A DNA stretch of 64,000 nucleotides from Thiothrix sp. Lineage in GTDB: Bacteria; Pseudomonadota; Gammaproteobacteria; Thiotrichales; Thiotrichaceae. Below the pieces are notes generated by a model that saw only the letters and a program-made list of their open reading frames with translations, was not told the DNA's origin and did no database searches. This document shows positions 55,634 to 64,000 of this stretch, piece after piece (positions within the stretch are counted from its first letter, which is position 1; each line of letters begins with the position of its first letter). The stretch lies in contig NZ_JAQTLS010000002.1 in assembly GCF_028714775.1 (NCBI RefSeq), positions 124,001-188,000 on the forward strand. Direction: 5' to 3'. The translations under genes and the position numbers were made by a program.

Positions 55634-56226
55634 TTTTTGCTGGAATCCCGCTCACGTAGCAGTTTGGCAATAAACAGTAAGAGCAGGAAGGTTACGCCTC
55701 CTGCTAAGCTCCAATATATAAAAAATTGTTGGAAATAATGGATCGGGAAAAGCTGGATCAGAGCGCTATCGAGGGAAAATACCCAGCTCTGGTTAGTAAA
55801 TAGCAGTTGGTGTATGTAGTTAAAGCTCCAGCGGAAGCTCAATGAAGTCAGCACTCCTACAATGCCTAGCACGCCCAACCCCAGATAAGACGTGTAATAC
55901 AGCGATTTTACCAACAGCCGTTTATTACGGATTTGCATTGCCACCAGTAGCGCAAGCAAGCTTGATGCTACATACCATATTTGTTGCACAGCCAGTAAGG
56001 TGCGTTTTACATCCAGCATGTGCCGCCGGGAACGCATATCCAGCAAGTCAGTGTTAGGCAGGTTCGGAATAGGGTCTTGTAGGAGGTAATCCCATAGCCA
56101 GTTACTGAGCGCTTGCAGCCCCGGTTCAACAGTGGGATGGCTGGTTTCTAGCAGCAAGTGAAAAATGGAAAGCATGACTACACAAAATGCAGTCACACCA
56201 ATCAACAATAGCTTGGCTTGTCGCAC
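55630..56226 (-). CDS. DUF1461-like integral membrane protein
   Basis: A 198-residue protein with four membrane helices (about 5-27, 83-101, 113-132 and 168-188). The segment RSRRHMLDVKRTLLAVQQIW (about 66-85), before the second helix, resembles the conserved HM-DVK motif of DUF1461 (TIGR01906) proteins. Function unknown. Its 3' end overlaps the amidase gene by four bases on the opposite strand; it ends where the beta-barrel gene stop is followed by its start after three bases. Confidence 0.7.
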   Translation of the reverse strand: MRQAKLLLIGVTAFCVVMLSIFHLLLETSHPTVEPGLQALSNWLWDYLLQDPIPNLPNTDLLDMRSRRHMLDVKRTLLAVQQIWYVASSLLALLVAMQIRNKRLLVKSLYYTSYLGLGVLGIVGVLTSLSFRWSFNYIHQLLFTNQSWVFSLDSALIQLFPIHYFQQFFIYWSLAGGVTFLLLLFIAKLLRERDSSKN

Positions 56227-56229
56227 TGT

Positions 56230-56922
56230 CTAAAAACGGTATCCTATGGTGATACCGTACAGTGTATAGCTATTTTTCAATTTTGTACTTTCCTGATCTG
56301 CATATGCCTGCAAATCAGCCGGTAGGCTTGACCAATTATTGGGATTGCTGGACTGCATTTTTATTTGTGAAGAAAGGCCGGATACTTGGCCTGCCTCAGC
56401 CTGTATATACCAGCCATTACCACTCTTTTTGCCAAAGCAATGATTGTACCCCACGCCCACGTAGGGAAGTGTCTTTTTTGTCTCCACTGCACCAGTAATA
56501 TTCCCTAAATCGGCTGCCGCATATTGTTTACCATTGAGGGAGTATCCGACACCCGGAGTAGGGGTTACTGTAGCGGACAACGTGGATGGATCACCTAGGT
56601 GCGTGATGCCAGCACTGCCATAGAAGCCGTTTTTGTCTTGCCAAGGAAACCAATCCAGCGTAAAGCGGGCGTTCTTCTGCTTGAGCTGTTCGGTGAATTT
56701 GATTTGCCCGGTACTGAAAGTTCTATCCTGTTTGTAGTCCAAGGTGGAATAGCCACCCCGGACGCGCAGGGTGGGAGTGATGCGGTAGCCTGCTTCAAGG
56801 CCGTTGCTGTTACCAAGATCACCAATTTTTGCGCCGGAGACACCCACTTCAAATGCTCCCTCTGCAAAGGAGGCAGTAGGGAGTAGGCAGATGACGGCGA
56901 GGATGATGGGGTAAATTTTCAT
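56230..56922 (-). CDS. Outer-membrane beta-barrel protein
   Basis: A 230-residue protein with signal peptide 1-20 (LLPTASFA). Alternating strands follow, such as LEAGYRITPTLRVRGGYSTLDY, NARFTLDWFPW and GITIGYRF, with a terminal Phe typical of outer-membrane insertion. It begins 17 bases after the stop of the large tri-haem lipoprotein gene on the same strand, so the two are probably one transcript and may act together at the outer membrane. Confidence 0.82.
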   Translation of the reverse strand: MKIYPIILAVICLLPTASFAEGAFEVGVSGAKIGDLGNSNGLEAGYRITPTLRVRGGYSTLDYKQDRTFSTGQIKFTEQLKQKNARFTLDWFPWQDKNGFYGSAGITHLGDPSTLSATVTPTPGVGYSLNGKQYAAADLGNITGAVETKKTLPYVGVGYNHCFGKKSGNGWYIQAEAGQVSGLSSQIKMQSSNPNNWSSLPADLQAYADQESTKLKNSYTLYGITIGYRF

Positions 56923-56938
56923 AATCCTGCTGATTTCC

Positions 56939-59900
56939 TTAAGGTGTTACCGGGCGTTTATCAATGACAACGAATGGGGTGGCGTACTTGATTGGGTCGT
57001 TAATCAGCGTGCCGATCCACGTTGGGATATTGGTCACGGGTTGCTGAATTCCTAATAATGGATCGTAGTTAAAGATTTCCACATTCTGATTCAAGTTTTT
57101 GTTAAAGCCATAGAATGCCCCATCTTCCGCCACAACAATAGCCCGCACGTTCAGGTAGTTATGTTCAGGATAAGTTACTCCACCCACGGTTTTTTCAGTG
57201 AAGCTGTAAGATGCAAGGGGTTTGGCTTTGCCCGTTTCCAGATTGAGTACATTTACACGATCAATCGCACCTTCATCAGCAGCATCATTATTCCACTTCG
57301 TCATAAAAGTGGCTCGCCGCCAAACGTACACGCCTACAGTATTACCGCCATCAACTAGCTTGGTACGGTACTGAGGGACTACGACCTTATCAGTCCCGGA
57401 AATGGGTGCTTCACCGTCGCCTAAACCGACATAAAAATCCCCATTTTTGTGTTTGCTCAGTTTGCTTTCCAGTAAGCCCTGCAATTCACCCGCGCGGTAA
57501 TTGTCGGTTCCCAGAATACCTTCAGCAGGTCGCCACCAGATCAGGGAGACAGTTTGTTTATGAGTGTCTGAATCTTTATTCGGCGTGTGGTCAAGGGTGA
57601 TGCTGAACAAGTAATTGGCATTAGTTTCGTCAACGACATGAATGCGTTGGGTAGTTTGCTCCACAAAATACAGCCAGCCCTTGTCGGCTCGGCGGTACAT
57701 GGTAGTCCACGTCTCCCCGTTATAGTTGGGGATAGCGCCAGTGCCGACCACCGTGTCGCCTCCCATCGTATTGAGCTTGTGTAATATCCCAGTAGCTCGC
57801 TCGGTGTAAAAGGCAGATGAGGCAGGTAACTGAGTACTGGGACGTGGCACTTGATAGTCGGATGTCACCGTAACGGGCACTTTTTGAACTTCGCTACTGC
57901 TTAATCCATCGGTAACGGTAAACTCAAAGTTTCGACTCTCAGTGACACCCGCAGAATTGGTAGTTCGGTCGCCGAGGATCGCATAAGCTTTCAGTTTTGC
58001 AGAATTGAAACTTAGGTACTTTAGTGCCAACATGGTGTCATTGAAACTGTGTGTTGCAGTTCCGCTGCCGTTGATAAAAGGTTGTGAGTAATCCCCGTCA
58101 GTGTCGTGCCACTGAATTTCCAAGTCATCGTTTGTATATGGAATGCGCAAGAATGCTGGGTCATCGTACTCTTTCAATGTGATGTTTGGTATCGTCGTAT
58201 CTATGGTAGGTGGTTGGTTAGTGATGCCAGCAGTGTTTTTTACCCAATTCTCAATGGCCTTGTAGTCATCGGATGTGACACTTAATGCGATATGGTCTGT
58301 GGACACATTAGTGTGGAGTGTGTTTGCTGAACCGTCGGCATTTTTACCACCACGGGCATACACTAATAGTTCTGATTCATTTGGAGTATTGAAATCAATC
58401 CGCTGGGATGCAGATGCGAGTGTGCTGTCCATTGAGCTAACTAAATCACTGATCCACGGATACGGCGAATACTTATCATCACCTTTGTTTTCTAAATGAG
58501 TTTTGACAACAAAACGGGTGTCGGGATCACTTAGCCAAACAGTGCTAATGAAGCGTTTGTACCAAGGCAGACCAAAGCCTGTATCTTTTATGCCTTCTGT
58601 CAAATTACTGGTATGGCAGGCAAAGCATTGCCGCACCATTGCCTGATAAGCTTTTTGTGCCTGTGGTGTGGTACGGGAAATGCTGCTTTCCTGAAAAGTC
58701 GTATTCAGTTTGTTAGAGAGTCCAACAGGTATTTGAGTCGTTGTGTAAGTAATAAATTTTTGGATGTCTGCCGATGACCAATGTTTACTGTGATCGTATC
58801 TATTGTTTATGTTTGCAATATCCGTTGCCACGGTTGTGTTGTATACCGCGCCATAGTCACCAGCACGGTTAAGCACGCGACTGGATTCGTTAGGATGGTT
58901 GGCATCGGGTGGGACAGTTAAATCATCATTTAACAGTAGGCTCCACAAGAAAGGTGCTTTATGGTAAGAGTCTTCTGCACCCATCGGGTTAATGCTATTG
59001 TCTACAAAGGGCACTACTCCAGTGTTATCACTTAAGCTGTGCGCTCCTAGCAGAAGGTTACGGTAAGTCGGGTTAATATTGGAAATGCCAGTTGTGTTGG
59101 CAAGGTCTAACTTATCTCTAGCATTGTGGCAATCCATGCAGGATTTTCCATCGACATTGCCCTGCTTTTTGAGCAAAGGAATGATGTCATTGTAGAAATC
59201 CGGTATATGGTTAGCTGAGTTATATTGGCTAATATCCTTGTCACTTCCGAGGAGCGTGGACAGGTCGCCGCGCATTTTTTGGGTGGCAATGGCATTCTTG
59301 TTTGCATAGAAGAGGTTCCTTTCTTCGCTGCGCTCCATGTGGCATTGGTTGCAGCCATTTACCCGATTTTTGACAAAACTGACTTCTTGCCGTTCAGCAC
59401 GTATTGGAACCCATACATCACTACGGTCTGAGCCTGCGCCTGAAAAACGCTTATGCAACCGCCATGTGTATAACCCGGTTTTCAGGATGACACCGAGGGA
59501 GCCATCGCTTTCGGGTTCAATGAAATCACTGGCGGGAATGATCATTTCTTGGCTGTTTTTCATTCCGATGGCATTAGAGTCTGCGAAATGGTGGGAGGGG
59601 ATGAAGAACTGCAAGCGTAAGTCACTAGGAAGAATATTTCCTATTTGAGGATTACCCACTTGATGTTGCGCACCATTGTCTGACATGGTGATATTTTCAA
59701 CTAGGAACCCCGCTCTGTGCTCACCCAGATGGTTGTTGGTGAAGGACACCCGGTTTTCATCGAGATCACCTTCACTGGGGACAATCACCTTTGATGCAGG
59801 GGGATAAAAGCTGCGCGGTTGCATAAAGTGGTAGTTGTTGTTCGAGATCACCAATTTGCCAGGAGAGTTGTCGAGCGGAGCTGAGACCGAGATCGTGGCG

Positions 59901-61117
59901 GGGTAGTCTTTTACATAAATACCGTAGGTGTTATCCACCGTTGCACGGTAGGCATAAGTAAAGCTCTGATCGTTGTAATGTTCTGGGGTGCGAGAAATAT
60001 TCTGGTCAACCCCATTGCTGACTAGTTTTTCTAGAAATATTTTGTCGCTACGTAGGTCAAGATTTGTGCGGTTTGTCATCAGAATATGACCTTCCTCCGC
60101 AAAACCATGGTTAGTACGAGCCCCTTGTCCCATTAAAATGTAACCCTTGTAAGGTCCTGAGCGTATTGCGCGAGGGGCATATAAGCTGGCTTTACTACGG
60201 TCGGTGGAGGATTCTTGTCCGAAGTAGGTGAAGTTGTCGCTTCCGTCGATTTGCATTTTCCAAAGGGAAAAACGGTTTACCGCATCTTGGTGTTCCCACT
60301 GATTAAAGATGACCAGCTTGCCACCACTTGGGCCATCTACCACGGATGGTTCGGTTTGGTGGGAGTTATTGAAGCCGATGCGGATGGTATCCCCTGTTTG
60401 GGTGTCCATTTTGTGGATCAGTGGCGTAGGGTGGCGGTCGTATTCATCTTCTAAGACGCTGCGGGCCGCATAGTTAATCGGAATTTCATTGTCTTGTACG
60501 GTTTTGGCTACCAATAAAATTTCATGGTTGGTGGTGGGGTCGTTGCCTATGTAGGCAGGATTCATGAAATCGACGCTATTGTCTTTGGAAATCTTGGTCA
60601 GGGTCTGTGATGCAATGTCCAGCCGATAGATGCCTAACTTACGCTTGGGGTTGCTCATCTCTTCACGGCTCATGGAAATGAATAAACTTTTCCCATCTGG
60701 TGCTACATCAAAGCTATGGATGCGGACTTTTTCAGTGTCTTTGCAATCGTTGTCCTTGGGAGGCCATACTTGCCAAGAGTCATATTTCGTCCCTTCAGGG
60801 TTGAGGCGGCTGACCAATAGCTTGTCTTCGTAACCTACGGCATCGTAACCCCGTGCTGGGAAGCGCAGATCAGTGCGGCTATCTAAGTGTGCCCACGCAA
60901 TATAAAACAAGTCGGGATAAGTGCGCCCATCAGCACCATGTACCACCGCCTTCTGTGGCTCGAAATCCTTTCCGTCAGCTACGCCCGAAATATTGCCGCA
61001 TTGGGTGATGTCCGGTGTTCCTGTTCCTTCCACGGTAGCATTATCCGGTGAAATACAACCAGCAAGCATGAGCACAAAGACAACAACAAGCCAATGACAC
61101 TTCCGTAATGAGTTCAT
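56939..61117 (-). CDS. Large tri-haem c-type cytochrome lipoprotein (HzsA-like)
   Basis: A 1,392-residue protein. ATG 61117 (MNSLRKCHW) was chosen; a GTG and a TTG lie just upstream. The lipobox VLMLAGC puts the lipidated cysteine at about residue 21. An N-terminal beta-propeller-like region (about 60-420) is followed by a central part with three CXXCH haem sites near 589 (GCNQCH), 660 (SCMDCH) and 831 (QCFACH). Then come an Ig/cadherin-like segment with TDGDYSQPF and FEFTVTDGLSS (about 1000-1115) and a C-terminal propeller-like region. The arrangement recalls proteins related to the hydrazine synthase alpha subunit. Base composition is visibly more AT-rich than neighbours. Electron partner and substrate unknown. 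Confidence 0.83.
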   Translation of the reverse strand: MNSLRKCHWLVVVFVLMLAGCISPDNATVEGTGTPDITQCGNISGVADGKDFEPQKAVVHGADGRTYPDLFYIAWAHLDSRTDLRFPARGYDAVGYEDKLLVSRLNPEGTKYDSWQVWPPKDNDCKDTEKVRIHSFDVAPDGKSLFISMSREEMSNPKRKLGIYRLDIASQTLTKISKDNSVDFMNPAYIGNDPTTNHEILLVAKTVQDNEIPINYAARSVLEDEYDRHPTPLIHKMDTQTGDTIRIGFNNSHQTEPSVVDGPSGGKLVIFNQWEHQDAVNRFSLWKMQIDGSDNFTYFGQESSTDRSKASLYAPRAIRSGPYKGYILMGQGARTNHGFAEEGHILMTNRTNLDLRSDKIFLEKLVSNGVDQNISRTPEHYNDQSFTYAYRATVDNTYGIYVKDYPATISVSAPLDNSPGKLVISNNNYHFMQPRSFYPPASKVIVPSEGDLDENRVSFTNNHLGEHRAGFLVENITMSDNGAQHQVGNPQIGNILPSDLRLQFFIPSHHFADSNAIGMKNSQEMIIPASDFIEPESDGSLGVILKTGLYTWRLHKRFSGAGSDRSDVWVPIRAERQEVSFVKNRVNGCNQCHMERSEERNLFYANKNAIATQKMRGDLSTLLGSDKDISQYNSANHIPDFYNDIIPLLKKQGNVDGKSCMDCHNARDKLDLANTTGISNINPTYRNLLLGAHSLSDNTGVVPFVDNSINPMGAEDSYHKAPFLWSLLLNDDLTVPPDANHPNESSRVLNRAGDYGAVYNTTVATDIANINNRYDHSKHWSSADIQKFITYTTTQIPVGLSNKLNTTFQESSISRTTPQAQKAYQAMVRQCFACHTSNLTEGIKDTGFGLPWYKRFISTVWLSDPDTRFVVKTHLENKGDDKYSPYPWISDLVSSMDSTLASASQRIDFNTPNESELLVYARGGKNADGSANTLHTNVSTDHIALSVTSDDYKAIENWVKNTAGITNQPPTIDTTIPNITLKEYDDPAFLRIPYTNDDLEIQWHDTDGDYSQPFINGSGTATHSFNDTMLALKYLSFNSAKLKAYAILGDRTTNSAGVTESRNFEFTVTDGLSSSEVQKVPVTVTSDYQVPRPSTQLPASSAFYTERATGILHKLNTMGGDTVVGTGAIPNYNGETWTTMYRRADKGWLYFVEQTTQRIHVVDETNANYLFSITLDHTPNKDSDTHKQTVSLIWWRPAEGILGTDNYRAGELQGLLESKLSKHKNGDFYVGLGDGEAPISGTDKVVVPQYRTKLVDGGNTVGVYVWRRATFMTKWNNDAADEGAIDRVNVLNLETGKAKPLASYSFTEKTVGGVTYPEHNYLNVRAIVVAEDGAFYGFNKNLNQNVEIFNYDPLLGIQQPVTNIPTWIGTLINDPIKYATPFVVIDKRPVTP

Positions 61118-61239
61118 CACCAAACCACTCCCTCGTCTAATCTGATCCGTGATTAATCAAGCGCGGTTATGATTTGATAAAGTCTGCTTAAAGTCAAACG
61201 TAATTGCTGAAAAATTGATGAAACGTTGCAAAAAACGTT

Positions 61240-61797
61240 TCAGGAAGAGCGGACGATGTTTCCCATCAATCCATCCCTGATTTCCGTCGGCTGATCCCGC
61301 TCCCCCAGCGGCGCATCCAAAATGTAATCCAACCGTTGCCCGAACTGTTGCGTCACTTCCCGCGCACTGCGGGCGGGCGGCTGGTCACTCAAGTTAGCGC
61401 TGGTGGAAATGAGCGGATGTCCCAGTTGCAGGCACAATTCCCTGCATAGCGGGTGGGCAGTGATGCGCACGGCGAGGGTATCGTGCTTGCCACGTATGAG
61501 CGGGGAAACGTCAGGATTTACCGGCAACAGCCACGTTACCGGGCCGGGCCAAGTGGGGAATACCCGCGTTTGCAGGATGCTGTCCAGCGGTAATAAGTAG
61601 GGTTCGAGTTGGCTGAAATCGGCAGCGATCAGGATCAGCCCCTTGTGAGCTGGGCGCTGTTTGAGGTCAAGGATGCGCTGTACGGCGAGTAGGTCGGCGG
61701 GGTTACAGCCAAGGCCGTAAACCGCTTCGGTAGGGTAGGCAATGACCCCACCGCAGCAGATGGCATGGAGGGCAGCAGCCAGTGCCTCGCCCGCCAT
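61240..61797 (-). CDS. tsaC: Threonylcarbamoyl-AMP synthase
   Basis: Makes threonylcarbamoyl-AMP for t6A tRNA modification. It has 185 residues of the YrdC/RimN fold. Motifs: GGVIAYPTEAVYGLGCNP (16-33), LDLKQRPAHKGLILIA, TWPGPVTWLLP, AVRITAHPLCR and ISTSANLSDQPP. Its ATG overlaps the topA stop codon by one base (TAATG), the same topA-yrdC linkage found in other gammaproteobacteria. Confidence 0.95.
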   Translation of the reverse strand: MAGEALAAALHAICCGGVIAYPTEAVYGLGCNPADLLAVQRILDLKQRPAHKGLILIAADFSQLEPYLLPLDSILQTRVFPTWPGPVTWLLPVNPDVSPLIRGKHDTLAVRITAHPLCRELCLQLGHPLISTSANLSDQPPARSAREVTQQFGQRLDYILDAPLGERDQPTEIRDGLMGNIVRSS

Positions 61798-64000
61798 TAC
61801 CCAGCCTTTTTCTTGCTGGTCGTTGGTTTTTTCGCTGCTGGCTTCTTGGCGGCAGGTTTAGGTTTAGCCTCTGCCGGTTTCTTTGCCTTTTCGGCGCTGT
61901 CCGTCGTCTTTTTCGCTGCCGTTTTCTTTGGTGCTTTAGCTGGTGTGGCTGCTGCGATCAAGGTTTGGCATTCTTCCAGCGTCAGGGTGTCGATGTCGCC
62001 GTCTTTCGGCAGCTTGGCGTTGATCTTGCCTTGCTTGAGGAATGGCCCCCAGCGCCCTTTGATGACGTGCAAGCCATCACCGAAGTCACGCAGCAGCTTT
62101 TCGGCATCTTTTTGCTTTTTCTCGGCAATCAGTTCCAGTGCGCGTTCCAGCGTGACGGTGTAAGGGTCGTCTTGCTTGCCCAGCGAGGCGTATTCACTGC
62201 CGTATTTGACGTAAGGCCCGAAGCGCCCGACGTTGGTGCTGATGGCTTTGCCGTCTTCCGTTTCGCCCAACTGACGTGGCAGTTTGAACAGCTCCAACGC
62301 TTGTTCGAGGGTGATGCTGTCCATTTTCATGCCGGAGCGTAAGCTGGCGAAAACGGGCTTTTCCTCATCGTCTTTGGAGCCGATTTGCACGAAAGGCCCG
62401 AAACGCCCCATGCGTACTGACATCGGCTTGCTGGATTCGGGGTGGACGCCCAATTCGCGGGATTGCAACACGTCGCTGCGGTTGACGCTGCCCATTTTGT
62501 CATCGACCAGCGTGTGGAATGGTTGCCAGAACGCATCCATTACCGGAACCCACGCCTTTTCCCCGCGTGAAATTTCATCCAATTGGTCTTCCAAATTGGC
62601 GGTGAAATCGTAATCGACGTATTGGGTGAAATGTTCCGTCAAGAAACGGATCACGATGCGCCCAATGTCGGTGGGGGTGAAGCGGCGGTTTTCCAGCTCC
62701 ACGTATTCACGCGCCAACAGGGTGGAAATGATGCTGGCGTAGGTGGACGGGCGACCGATGCCGAATTCTTCCAGTGCCTTGACCAAGGAGGCTTCCGAGT
62801 AACGCGGTGGCGGTTCGGTGAAATGTTGTTCTGGCAGGATGTCGTGCAGGGTAACGGTTTCGCCTTCTTCCAGTGGCGGCAGCGGGCTTTCTTTTTCACT
62901 GGCGCGGTCATCCAAGCCTTCCTCATAAACCATCAGGAAGCCGGGGTCACGGATGGTGGAGCCGGAAGCACGGAAGAAGCTGCCTGCGTCGGCATTCAAA
63001 TCCGCCGATACTGTATCGAGTGTGGCGTAAATCATTTGGCAAGCGACGGTACGCTTCCAAATCAGTTCGTAGAGTTTGAACTGTTCTTCGCTCAGGAAGG
63101 CTTTGACACTTTCCGGGGTGCGCAACGCAGACGTGGGACGCACGGCTTCATGCGCTTCCTGTGCGTTTTTGGATTTGGTTTTGTAGAAATTGGGGCTATC
63201 CGGCAACTTGTTTTGACCGTAACGCTGCCCGATCAGCTCGCGCAGTTCCGCAATCGCTTCATTTGCCAGAATCACCGAGTCGGTACGCATGTAGGTAATC
63301 AAACCTACCGTGCCGCCGCTACCGAGGTCGATCCCTTCGTACAATTGCTGGGCAATGCGCATGGCGCGTTGGGTGGAAAAGCGCAGTTTACGCACCGCTT
63401 CCTGTTGCAACGTAGACGTGGTGAACGGCGGAGCGGGGTAACGCTTGCGCTGTTTCTTTTCTACCTTGCTGACCAGCAGCTTGCCTTGCGCGGCTTGTAA
63501 CAGGCGGTTACGCACGCTGGCAGCTTGCGCTTCATTATTAATGTCGAATTGGTCGAGTTTGCGCTTATCCAAGGTGTGCAAGCGGGCAGTGAAGGCTTGC
63601 GCATCCTTTTCGGTTTGCGCCGTCATTGTCCAATATTCTTGAGTGACGAAGGCTTCGATTTCTTCTTCGCGTTCCACAATCAGGCGTAAAGCGGGGCTTT
63701 GTACACGCCCGGCAGACAAGCCTTGCTTGATCTTGCGCCATAGCAGCGGTGAAAGGTTAAAACCGACCAGATAATCCAGTGCGCGGCGGGCTTGCTGCGC
63801 ATCCACAAGGTCATAAGCCAAGTCGCGGGGATTTTGGATGGCCTCTTGAATCGCGCGTTTGGTGATTTCATGGAACACCACGCGGTGGACTGTCTTGTTT
63901 TTCAGCGCCCCACGTTCTTTCAGTAATTCGTGCAGATGCCATGAAATGGCTTCGCCTTCGCGATCCGGGTCGGTTGCCAGATAAAGGGTATCGGCCTTTT
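61797..64000 (-). CDS. topA: DNA topoisomerase I, 5' end outside window
   Basis: Relaxes negative supercoils. The visible part runs from the Toprim motif (LATDPDREGEAISWHLHEL, encoded near the window edge) to the C-terminus, over 730 residues. The catalytic tyrosine is in GLITYMRTDS. Other motifs are AGRVQSPALRLIVERE, KNAQEAHEAVRPT and GIGRPSTYASI. C-terminal repeats of the form RMGRFGPFVQIG, NVGRFGPYVKYG and RWGPFLKQG replace the zinc fingers of the E. coli enzyme. They are followed by a Lys/Ala/Pro tail (KKPAAKKPTTSKKKAG). It is translationally coupled to tsaC. The first part of the gene lies beyond base 64000. Confidence 0.97.
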   Translation of the reverse strand, partial: KADTLYLATDPDREGEAISWHLHELLKERGALKNKTVHRVVFHEITKRAIQEAIQNPRDLAYDLVDAQQARRALDYLVGFNLSPLLWRKIKQGLSAGRVQSPALRLIVEREEEIEAFVTQEYWTMTAQTEKDAQAFTARLHTLDKRKLDQFDINNEAQAASVRNRLLQAAQGKLLVSKVEKKQRKRYPAPPFTTSTLQQEAVRKLRFSTQRAMRIAQQLYEGIDLGSGGTVGLITYMRTDSVILANEAIAELRELIGQRYGQNKLPDSPNFYKTKSKNAQEAHEAVRPTSALRTPESVKAFLSEEQFKLYELIWKRTVACQMIYATLDTVSADLNADAGSFFRASGSTIRDPGFLMVYEEGLDDRASEKESPLPPLEEGETVTLHDILPEQHFTEPPPRYSEASLVKALEEFGIGRPSTYASIISTLLAREYVELENRRFTPTDIGRIVIRFLTEHFTQYVDYDFTANLEDQLDEISRGEKAWVPVMDAFWQPFHTLVDDKMGSVNRSDVLQSRELGVHPESSKPMSVRMGRFGPFVQIGSKDDEEKPVFASLRSGMKMDSITLEQALELFKLPRQLGETEDGKAISTNVGRFGPYVKYGSEYASLGKQDDPYTVTLERALELIAEKKQKDAEKLLRDFGDGLHVIKGRWGPFLKQGKINAKLPKDGDIDTLTLEECQTLIAAATPAKAPKKTAAKKTTDSAEKAKKPAEAKPKPAAKKPAAKKPTTSKKKAG

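Overview
The window looks like chromosomal DNA of a sulfur-oxidising gammaproteobacterium, most likely of the Thiothrix/Thiotrichales type. The evidence is a type I sulfide:quinone oxidoreductase with its three catalytic cysteines, a rhodanese plus DsrE-like sulfur-carrier pair, a complete Pil-Chp twitching-motility signalling cluster, and ordinary gammaproteobacterial neighbourhoods (nnr-tsaE-amidase, topA-tsaC, hspQ). The genus is an inference; no rRNA is present. Coding density is high and base composition is fairly even, except for a visibly more AT-rich gene at about 57-61 kb. No insertion sequence, prophage or CRISPR array was seen.

Layout. 0-6 kb: the 3' part of transketolase (minus strand), then an S-adenosylhomocysteine riboswitch heading metK-ahcY-metF-rsmE. 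6-8.2 kb: a membrane FHA-domain protein and a periplasmic trypsin-like protease. 8.3-14.5 kb: a minus-strand run pat-thiD-parD-parE-thiE-hemL, in which a toxin-antitoxin pair sits inside thiamine/haem genes. 14.5-19.4 kb: a class II histone-deacetylase-like enzyme divergent from the acetyltransferase, a secreted subtilase with duplicated PPC domains, a small membrane protein and a PL14-like polysaccharide lyase. 19.5 kb: tRNA-Lys. 19.7-23.6 kb: BepA-like protease, rhodanese, DsrE-like protein, flavin reductase and a metallophosphoesterase.

23.8-32 kb: pilG-pilH-pilI-pilJ-chpA-chpC. PilJ lacks the periplasmic sensor region. chpA is split by a -1 frame change at a run of ten A residues and carries three 96-bp tandem repeats. 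32-43.5 kb: apaH, a Deg-like PDZ protease, a Bax-inhibitor-1 family protein, a SPOR protein, priA (with DnaA-box-like sites upstream), nadC, sqr, cca, hspQ and a DsbD_2/TauE-like membrane protein. 43.5-49 kb: a thioredoxin, a lytic transglycosylase, an unrecognised kinase-like protein, a membrane-embedded SMC/YhaN-like ATPase with a small coupled partner, and a small membrane protein. 49-56 kb: peroxiredoxin-glutaredoxin fusion and glutathione-reductase-like genes separated by inverted GC-rich repeats, an EamA transporter, nnr, tsaE, a Tat-exported amidase and a DUF1461-like membrane protein. 56-61 kb: an outer-membrane beta-barrel and a 1,392-residue tri-haem lipoprotein. 61-64 kb: tsaC and partial topA.

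The most interesting points are the chpA homopolymer frameshift, the tri-haem lipoprotein with its beta-barrel neighbour, the membrane ATPase/kinase-like cluster, the ArsR-type palindrome ahead of the rhodanese-DsrE pair, and the DnaA-box cluster upstream of priA.
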